NCBI GenBank assembly: GCA_905221605.1 | Contig: CAJNDS010002273.1 | Location: forward strand, 62,001 to 126,000 | Length of the DNA stretch: 64,000 nt | From: Symbiodinium natans | Taxonomy: Eukaryota; Sar; Dinophyceae; Suessiales; Symbiodiniaceae | Direction: 5' to 3' | Part shown: positions 56,148 through 64,000 of the stretch, piece after piece | Layout: each line of letters starts with the position of its first letter | How positions within the stretch are numbered: the first letter of the stretch is position 1 | The notes under the pieces: generated by a model | Seen by the model: the letters and a program-made list of their open reading frames with translations, nothing else | Database searches by the model: none | Told to the model about the DNA's origin: nothing | Translations under genes and position numbers: made by a program

Positions 56148-56900
56148 TCTGCGAGCGAGGGACGGCCAATTATGTCAGCAAGCTGCCTCAGCTGCGATAG
56201 AGAGAATCCTGGTAACCCTAAACCCTAAACCCTAAACCTTAAACCCTAAACACCCTAGCAAAGGAAGCAAGAGGCTGCGCCACCCGGGCGAGCCAATCAT
56301 TTTCCATCTCCTGGCGGAGGCACACTTGCGTAAAAAATCTGCTTGGGAGTACAAAGTGGCTGCCTTGCTTTGAAACACTGGCGCTTCATCCTGCTCCCTC
56401 CTCCCCCCTCTCCCCCCCCAGCAATTGAAACACTGGGAAGTTCAGAAGGCAACTTCTGAAGCCCTGACTCTGCCTTCGCAGCCGCAGGACGAGGCAGTGA
56501 GGCGCAGGTGGCAGCACTGGCCTTTCTTTGATGCCCAGGGAAGAAGAGGTCTTGCAGTGGGGTGTTTGTTGGCAAGGAAAGCAACTCGTCAAGGTCTTTG
56601 ACAGTGATGGTCGGGAGAAGTCTGATTATCTGACGTCAGATTCTGCTCGTGGACCTCCACTGCAAGATGTGTTCGTGCTCGCTGCGGTGGCATGTGCAGA
56701 CCGAACAGACTTCAAGGACATTGCTGCACACCAAGATGCCATTGCTCCCTGTTCGGCGTGTGCTTTCACACTGCGGTAGGCACAAGCGACGTGGCAAAGC
56801 AACAGCCACGTGTGCTCCAAATCCGCAATGCTCAAGCATTCCTTGGGAGTGGACGTGACACCCTACACCCCACTAGGAGTCCGTAAGGGCTCTGGTAGCC
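52803..56900. other. Stretch with unrecognised open frames only
   Basis: Open frames at 53852-54325 (+, 157 aa), 55645-56097 (+, 150 aa) and the minus-strand pair 53488-53742/53226-53618 (overlapping, one frame apart, helical) cannot be assigned. A minus-strand CRKCDRG...SFVH near 53000-53080 faintly recalls the PX-gene zinc module. (GTGTCC)n hexamers lie at about 54998-55040 and (CT)n at 56118-56150. Confidence 0.3.
53757..53860. repeat. Degenerate TTTAGGG tract
   Basis: About a dozen TTTAGGG-related units with TTGAGGG and TTAGGG variants. Confidence 0.92.
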
Positions 56901-57034
56901 TAGCTGTTAGGTCCACAGGGAAGTGAACGATGTTGGCAGCACTAGGACAACTGGAGCTGCCAAGGTTCTGCTGGCCGCCCGTTTGGCGCAGGCGCCACGA
57001 GGCTTTCCTGAGGTTCTGAGGGCTGGCTGGGGTG

Positions 57035-57124
57035 TAGGGTTAGGGTTTATAGGGTTTAGGGTTTAGGGTTTAGGGTTTAGGGTTTAGGGTTTAGGGTTCA
57101 GGGTTGCGGGTTTAGGGTTTAGGG
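57035..57124. repeat. TTTAGGG tract
   Basis: About ten units, mostly perfect, with TTCAGGG and TTGCGGG variants near the right end. Confidence 0.93.
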
Positions 57125-57410
57125 CAAAATTCGTGATCACACCAGGGCGCAGTCCTATTGCACAATTCAGGCACTGAGGTTCATTGAAGAACACACACCT
57201 CACCCAAGACTGCAAACATCAACCTCGGTGCTGACTATGACTTGGGTCTTGAAAACCAGGGTTTCCAGCCTCAGTGAGCTGTACAAGCTGCCACTGGACG
57301 TGACGAAACTCCACAGGGCCGAATTCTACAGGCACTTCTTGGACATGCCACGCCCTGAACAGAAAATGCATGAACGTGCGCATACATAGCACGCAATGAT
57401 GCCTGCATAT

Positions 57411-57460
57411 ATGAGAGAGAGAGAGAGAGAGACAGATAGAAAGAGAGAGAGAGAGAGAGC
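57411..57460. repeat. (GA)n microsatellite
   Basis: GA dinucleotides with a short ACAGATAGAAA interruption. It makes Leu/Ser-rich minus-strand frames that are not genes. Confidence 0.95.
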
Positions 57461-57849
57461 ATCTCTGGGCAGAGAGATGGGCACCCACGTTGTCTCCGCC
57501 CGAAGGTTGAGACGCAAGTGGGGCGCAGGGCTCCGAAAATTTCATGGCCCCACGCAAAGCCGGCAAGCAAGCAAGGCAAAGGCAGCAAATGGATTCTGCA
57601 CACATGGTGATGAGCGTGGAGCGCCGGTCCAAGCGCACACGGCAAGAAAACAGAAAGCACATCTTCTCTGTTTTGTCCCCGCAGCGCGCGTGGCCGTTTG
57701 ATAGGCCCGTCGCGGGAGCCACCACACACGGAGGAGTGAGCTGCCGAGGTGGTCCAGGAGACCAGTGGGACGAAGAAGGAAGCGGGATCAAGGATCCGGC
57801 ACAGCCACAGGTCCAGATGGCAGTACCTCTTCGTGCTGAGCAGATGCTC

Positions 57850-58442
57850 GTACACGAGACGTAGAGATTGCTTCCTGAAGGCGATCATTTTAGATCCCTC
57901 GTAGACAAACTTGGAGTGACCGTTGCGGAACTCACTCGGGCGATGAGACTTGCGGTAGCCCAACCAAAAGATATCGGCCGCGCAGTCACCGTTGACGGTG
58001 GGGCAGATGTCCTGCACTGAGCTGAAGGCTAAGCGGGCCGTGCACTCCAGGTAGACGACACAGCGAATGTGTGAGAACTGCAGGAGCGCTTGTTGCACTT
58101 GGGGAGCCAGCGGTAACGGAAACTGTACATGCAGATTTCCGTGTGCCCCAGCTGGCGGTGGCCATCCTCGTGTCCAAACTCAAAACCATGTTTGACGAGG
58201 ATCGTGTCCGCGACGGCACCAGCATCTATCAGTTGTGCCCGGAGGGTTCTTGCATGATGCTTGTTGGATAGGTTGGACAATACCACCCACAGGATGTTAG
58301 CCACTGCTATGGGCCCTCCCTCCAAGTCGAGAGATGGAGGCTTGAAATGCTGCTTCTCGCATTTGAACTTGGTGACCCTGGCGCACTCGGCGTTCTTGCA
58401 GGTGTAACGTCTGCCGCAGGCACAAGTGAAGTCTTTGACCAT
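57850..58442 (-). pseudogene. Unidentified Cys-rich protein, frame shifted near 58100
   Basis: From ATG 58442 the minus strand encodes a Cys cluster (CACGRRYTCKNAECARVTKF, then CEKQHFKPP) and a mixed region up to FRYRWLPK. The sense then continues in another frame as VQQALLQFSHIRCVVYLEC and on to FWLGYRKSHRPSEF. A single-base shift, or a missed intron, separates the halves. The layout (zinc cluster plus a longer fold) would suit a transposase-like protein, but no DDE pattern could be fixed. Function unknown. Confidence 0.3.
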
Positions 58443-58489
58443 GGCCAGGGGCACACTCGCACTGCCCGTGATTGATTCCAAAACAGGTG

Positions 58490-59230
58490 CTTCGTAGGGG
58501 AAGTGGAGGCCTGTAGTCCGTAACAAAATGGTGCTTCTCTGCACTGTGGATCCGGGAGGAAACTCGTGCCGGCAACATAAAGAAGCATCATGAAGCATCG
58601 GAGGGGAGGAGAAAAAAAAAGGACGAGAGGAGAAAAAAAGGAAAGAAAGGAAAGAGGGGCCAAAAGTCCGATCCAAAAAAAAGAGCCTGGGTTGGGGGCC
58701 ACGATGGCGGCTACATATCCGTGTCTAGAAGTTGCTTCGATGCTGCGTTGGCGGCGTGAAGTCCGTGACACAGTGGCGCTTTTTCAGCACTGTGGATAGG
58801 GGGGGCCCCAAGGGCGGCCTCAAGGCAGGGTCTACAAAGTGCTACACAGCTGCAGTAGCGGCCTGAAATCCGTAATAAGCTGGTGTTTCTCTGCACTGTG
58901 GATCCGGGGGCGAGGGGGGGGGGGGGGAGGCATGAAGTCTGAAACCAACATGGCGCTTGAATTCTGCAGGGGCGGCCAGCGGTCTACAACACAATGGTGC
59001 TTTTTTACCGGGAGGGAGGCTGTAGGGGGGGGGGGGGGGCGGAAGTCCACTACCGAATTTGTTTCTCTGGCTTGGGGCCAAGGGCGGTCCCAACAAGGGC
59101 CTGTAGTCCGTAACTAAATGGTGCTTCTCTGCACGGGGGGGGCTCGTAGCTGTAGCCTGGCGCTTCTTATCGAGTCTGAAGTAGGTATGCAATGGTGTAT
59201 CTCTGGGCTGTGGGCCAGGAGGACATCTCA
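58490..59230. repeat. Degenerate tandem repeat, unit about 100 bp, roughly eight copies
   Basis: The recurring core is TAGTCCGTAAC, then AAATGGTGCTTCTCTGCA, then CTGTGGATCCGGG, seen near 58513, 58760, 58868, 58938, 58985, 59042, 59108 and 59175, with G-run spacers. On the minus strand it gives repeated HSAEKHH and TDYRP-like words in broken frames. It borders the element starting at 59254. Confidence 0.8.
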
Positions 59231-59537
59231 TGCCTGCACATATATATATATATGGTCACCCCCCCCCCCCATGATCTAGGTTTTGCTTTGTCCCTATAAA
59301 AACCCTCGTAAATACCGATTAAAATGACACGCTGGCTATGCTAGGCGATGTCCTGTTTTTGCACGTCTAGTCCCATGCGAGAAAACCTGTAAATAGTGAA
59401 AAACGCGTGTGTTTAGCACTACTTCCACATCACCACATAAAAAAACACCCCAAAAAACAGGAAAATGCAATTTGGTAAACATGTCTATGAATTATTTGCA
59501 TAGGACAGGCTTATAAACACAGAATTGTATGCAAAAA

Positions 59538-60090
59538 ACACTTCTTTTTTGCAGAATTTGCAAATTTTGACACAAATCCAAAAATCCAAAAATCCAAAAA
59601 CTCAAAACCATGGAGCCGGGAGGCCGCCTTTTTTGGATTTTTTGGTTTTCTCGAGGTTTTTTGGGGTTTTTTTGGAAAAATCCAAAAAAAACCCTGGTTT
59701 TTTTTGGATTTTACTTGCTCCTGGCCTCAAAACCTAAAAAACACATGTTTTTTTTTGGATTTTGAGTGAAAATCCAAAAAAACCCTCGTGTTTTTTTGGA
59801 TTTCAGGTGCTCCTGGTCTCAGAAACTAAAAAAAACACATGGTATTTTTTGGATTTTCACTCAAAATCCAAAAAAACCATGTGTTTTTATGTTTTTGAGG
59901 CCAGGAGCAAGTAAAATAAAAAAAACCATGGTTTTTGTTGGATTTTTCCAAAAAACACCAAAAAAACCTCGAGAAAACCAAAAAATTCCAAAAAAGGCGG
60001 CCTCCCGGCTCCATGGTTTTGAATTTTTGGATTTTTGGATTTTGGGTTTTTTTTTTTAAGCAAATTTTGCAAAAAATGCTTTTCTTGTAT
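59538..60090. repeat. Near-perfect palindrome of about 550 bp
   Basis: Arms of about 250 bp meet near 59812. Matching blocks include CAAAACCATGGAGCCGGGAG (left) with CTCCCGGCTCCATGGTTTTG-type sequence (right), GCGGCCT/AGGCCGC, CTCGAGG/CCTCGAG, TTGCTCCTGGCCTCAAAA/TTTTGAGGCCAGGAGCAA and AATCCAAAA runs. It should extrude as a long hairpin. Confidence 0.9.
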
Positions 60091-60239
60091 AAAGAATGTG
60101 TATTGTTATACGTTGTTTCTGCTAATGTGACTGCCTTGCACACACACAGAGAAAAGCACACAAACACACCCACCATTCGTTTTTTTTCAATTCAGCCTAT
60201 TCGGTATGCAGGGCGTGGCGTTAACATGTAAAGTTCCAT

Positions 60240-62030
60240 TAGATTTAATTACGAATGAGGCTTAGAAGAGGATGTCTTGGGATGTGGCGTCTTAATATGA
60301 AAAGTAATAAAAAAAAGAAATAGAGAGGGTTTCTTAGGGTGTGGTTCTTTTGAGGATGTGGACCTGCAATTCAAAAGTCTAATTGGACTTAAAAAAGAGT
60401 GGGGCTTCGAAGAGGATGTCTTGGGGTGTGGCCTCTTAATTTAAACGTCTATTTAAGTGGAATCACAAAGGAAGTCCAGTTGAGGATTTCTTAGGGTGTG
60501 GTGTTTTAGTGCAAACCTCAAATTACATTTCATTACGAAGCGGGGCCAGAGGAGACTTTCACAGGGTGTGGTCGGTAAAATAAAATTCCAAAGAGGTAGT
60601 AACGAATGAGGCTTAGAAGGGCGTGGCCTCTTAATTGTTTTACTTGGTTTGGTTTTACGAACGAAGCTGTGGCTTTACCATACACAGGTCTTAGGGTGTG
60701 GCCTTTTAAATTCTGTCCAAAGGGGTGTGGCCTCTAAACTTAAAATTCAATTTAAGTGGAATTCCAAACGAGTCCAGATGAGGATTTCTTAGGGTGTGGC
60801 GTTTTAATACAAACCTCAAATAACATTGTAGTATGAAGCGAGGCCAGGGGAGAATTTCATAGGGTGTGGTCTGCAAAATAGAATTCCAAATAGGTATTAA
60901 CCAATGAAGCTTAGAAGAGGATGTCTTGTGGCGGGGCCTCTTAATTTGTTTGTTTGACTTGGGTTTAATTTACTAACGAAGCTATGGCTTTATCATATAC
61001 AAGTCTATTGACATTTCACTAATAGGCACCAGAAGAGGATTTCATAGGGTCTAGCGGTTAAATATGGAATTGTAAGTACATTCAAATACGAATGGGGGCT
61101 CATGATATAAATTTCTGTCCAAGAGTTACATACGAACCTAGCCTAGGTCAGAACTTCTTAGGGTGTGGGCTTCTTACCTAGCATTATAAACTTCTTACGA
61201 GATTCTGTTACGAACAGGCCCCAGAATGGTGTGGCTTTTTTTAATACAAGCATCTTGGCAAATCGAAAATAAGTCTAATTACAAACGAAGGTCTAATGAG
61301 GATTTCTTGGCGTGTGGCTTTGTAATACAGAATTCTAATTAATCTTCATTACAAATAGGGGCCAGAAAGGGATTTCATAGGGTATGGTCTGCAATATAGA
61401 ATTCTAACTCGGTTTCATTGCGAGGAGGATGTCCTGGGGTTGGCCTCTGAATATACACTTGCTTTACTTGGGTTCAATTACGAACGAAGCCCAGAAGAGG
61501 ATTTCTTAGGGTGTGGGCTTACAATATGAAATCAAATTGCGTTTCATTACGAATGGGGCCAGCGAAAGATTTCACAGGGTGTGGGAAAAACAAAAATGTT
61601 CTAAATAGGTATTAATCAATGAGGCTTAGAAGAGGATGTCTTGGGGCTGGGCCTCTTAATATGTTTTTTTACTTGGGTTAATTACGAACGAAGCTGTGGC
61701 TTTATCAGACACAAGTCTACTGAAATTTCATTAAGAGGGCCCAGAAGAGGATTTCATAGGGTGTGGCCTTTAAGTATAGAATTCTTTTCGTAGGGTGTGG
61801 GCTTCTTATGTAGAAGCATTTTCTCAATAAAATAGGCAGGAAGCCCAGATGAGGATTTCTGAGGCTGTAACCTCTGCATATAAAGCTCTTGTGAGATTTT
61901 GTTACGGACAGGCAGGCCCCAGAAGAGGATTTCATAGGGTGCGGCTTTTAATTGGCAAATTTAGATTTCTAAAAAAATTTTTACTACGAATGAGGCCAGT
62001 GGCCTTTTAATTTTCATTCCGACTTAGGTT
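60240..62030. repeat. Degenerate repeat field with GGGTGTGG motif
   Basis: Variable units of about 60-110 bp share AGAAGAGGATTTCTTAGGGT followed by GTGGCCTTTTAAT, then a T-rich stretch and a TTACGAAYGARGC-type block. Twenty or more copies are visible. No open frame of note. Confidence 0.88.
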
Positions 62031-62094
62031 TAAATCTCGCTTCGATGGGCCCGAAAGGCCTTTCGACCTAGATCATGGGGGGGGGGGGGTGAGC

Positions 62095-64000
62095 ATATAT
62101 ATATATATATATATAGGTGTTTATATGTATAAAGAAATAAATATAAAAATCAGTCAATGAATAAATAAATAAATATATATATATATACATACAAGAAGTA
62201 CAAATATGTATATACAAGAAGGGATTTATTGCCAATGCAACTACGTCAGGTGTCCTTCACGGAATGCTACCAGCGCTACCCAACACCAATTCCAATCAAC
62301 AAGCCTGTGTATTTGTTGGGGAGCAACTCCAAGGCAAGAATTTCAGAAGCAAAGCTCGCGCATACTTTTGATGCAGAGGTGGTAGGGCATTCTGGAAGTA
62401 GCCCAGCAAAATAACATGCCCTCAAATAGGGCCTAGCAAGCCCTGAGTCTCAAAAAAAACCCATGAGGAGGAAATTGCAACATTTCCGCCATCTCCTGGG
62501 AAAATTGAAAATGTTGAAGTTTTTGGCTTTCAGGTTTGCCAGGCAAAAACTGAAATGTTGTGTGGTGGGTTCTTCCGAAAAAACGGAATGTCAAAAACAA
62601 AAACGGCATTTCAGATTTTAAAAACTTGCATTTGGCCATGCGCGGTAGAGCGGGGATTTTGCGAATGCTCAGAGTGATAAAGGTCGAGGCTCACGACAAA
62701 ATTCAGCACTCAAAAAACATGCTCTGTACAAGCGTGAGTCAATTGACCAAACTATGGAGTCCTGGAGACCTAGATGCAAGTAGCAGCCGCCTCAAGATGA
62801 ACCGTCGCAGCCCGATTAAGGAATCGGGGGGGTGTCAGGAGCAAAACTCGGCGGAAGATGATCCTGGGCAGCCTAATATTGAATCTCGGCCGGCTCGTTT
62901 TGCAGACGGCCCTCAGCCCATAAGATCCACAAAATGCGAAAAAGACGTTGCGGCGGCATCTGCACCAGATCAGCATTAGACCAGGATGTCAGGCGAAGAA
63001 TCACCCAGCGCACACTGCTCAAAGCAATAGGATGCTCAGAGTCCGCATTGACCAATGGCGTCGAAGATAAAGCATTCGGCGCCGGCGCAGCCGAAGTGTC
63101 CGTTTCCAGAAGAGTAGCTGGCGGCGTAGGCACTGTACCCTTTGAAGCCTGATCATGTTGCAAAGGACCCATGGAAAGACCAACCGCGTTTTCCAGATGG
63201 TCGACTCGCGCTACCAGAGCCTGCCAAGCCGGATACGAGCAGAACTGAGGCGCAAGCCGATGAGCAGAGCCACAAGGTGGGGACCGACTGCGGGCCAGAG
63301 CACTTGCCCTTGCAGCCGTGCGACAAGCTCCCATAGGGGGCAGAACTGGGGAACGTCCACGATCTTGCCGAGCCTGACGAAGCGCTTGAGGCGTAGGCGG
63401 TGCCGAGAGCGAAGCTTGACTCGGAATATCAGCTAGAGGAGACCCAGGAGAAATTGCCACGTCTTCCAACTCATCAGATGAGCTTGAGGCTTCCCCAGAG
63501 CCATGCAGCGCAGCGGCCAAAAACCGGCGCCGTGGTTCTGTGGCCTTGATCCTGGACTTGGTTACAACAACATTACAGGGCCAGAAACTCAGCCTGAACT
63601 CTGGCAATACCTTGACCTGAAACCTCACTCATGACACCCCATCGAAGCCTCGGAGCATCCCATTGGTTGAGGGCTTGTGTGGGCTGCAGTTGCATTTTTG
63701 GGGCATGATGTTCATGCACTGCACTGCTCCCAAGCAGCAGGTAATTGACGCCGGGTTTTCGCACGGGCTGTAGCGTTTCAGACTGTGTCACGTTATAAGC
63801 TTCCAGAAGCGCGGTAGAACCGAAACCAAACCTGGATCAATGGCTCAACACCTCAATGAACACACACCCAGTAGACCTTAAACATAAACCCTTCTAACAC
63901 CCGGAACCCCATCCGCGCCACACAGGCTCCTCAAACCCGTATACTTGCAGCCAAATTGACCATAGTGCCTAAACCCTAAACCCTCGAGCAAGCTGGCAGA
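62095..64000. other. Right end: microsatellites, one unassigned minus-strand frame
   Basis: AT and AAAT runs (62095-62190) flank the previous element. A minus-strand frame of 251 codons (62873-63628) is Ser/Ala/Pro-rich with no recognisable domain and may be a disordered protein or a chance frame. The window ends in two CCCTAAA units (63971-63983). Confidence 0.35.

Larger units (their letters stand above)
59254..62094. mobile_element. 2.8-kb inverted-repeat element inserted in an AT microsatellite
   Basis: Left end GGTCACC, a C-run, then ATGATCTAGGT. Right end ACCTAGATCAT, a G-run, then GGTGAGC. These are near-exact inverses of about 30 bp. AT runs continue directly outside both ends. Inside are a palindrome of about 550 bp (59538-60090) and 1.8 kb of degenerate repeats (60240-62030). 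No transposase frame was found. Like the element at 50560, its left end reads GGTCACC next to an AT run. Confidence 0.75.

Noticed and set aside
57219-57540. Leu/Ser-rich part of the 275-codon minus-strand frame
   Set aside because: It is read-through of the (GA)n microsatellite and flanks; only the part above about 57850 looks protein-like.

Overview
The window reads as nuclear DNA of a dinoflagellate, most likely a Symbiodiniaceae-type or related genome; species cannot be fixed from sequence alone. The evidence is: reconstructed introns with GC-AG and GA-AG as well as GT-AG boundaries, almost always followed by G; many dispersed TTTAGGG/CCCTAAA tracts; a copia-class retroelement of the type common in these genomes; and a 12-nt match in its LTR to the 3' end of the dinoflagellate spliced leader.

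Layout. 1-13473 and 22787-36258 are two near-identical copies of one segment, about 22.8 kb apart. Each carries a Ty1/copia-like retroelement on + and, downstream on -, exons of the WD40 ribosome-assembly factor Notchless. Copy 1 is cut by the window start and its contig stops at a 100-N gap (13474-13573). In copy 2 the whole element is visible: 9,909 bp, identical 221-bp LTRs, TAGGG target duplication, a primer site matching the anticodon arm of initiator tRNA-Met, and a gag-pol frame of about 3,070 codons broken by one missing C. A further Notchless-like exon on the far side of copy 2 (about 20070-20143) suggests the element landed antisense inside a Notchless intron made of telomere-like repeats.

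The polyprotein is unusual. Between Gag zinc fingers and RT/RNase H lie two tandem aspartic-protease-like lobes, a cytosine-C5-methyltransferase-like domain, a DD35E integrase, and a 2OG-Fe(II) oxygenase-like domain with a TET/JBP-like HxD...H...R signature. A potential DNA-modification writer and oxidiser thus sit on one mobile element. A membrane segment and a Cys-rich tail follow RNase H.

13574-20521 is a mosaic of telomere-like arrays, exon-like islands and small hairpin elements. At 39.5-42.5 kb on - is a multi-exon gene for a PX-domain protein with repeated DnaJ-type CxxCxGxG zinc modules. From about 43 kb to the end few genes can be supported. That part is dominated by microsatellites, telomere-like tracts and foldback elements: a 600-bp inverted-repeat element with possible ACAT duplications (49067-49666) and two elements of 2-3 kb set inside AT microsatellites (50560-52802; 59254-62094), the latter containing a palindrome of about 550 bp.
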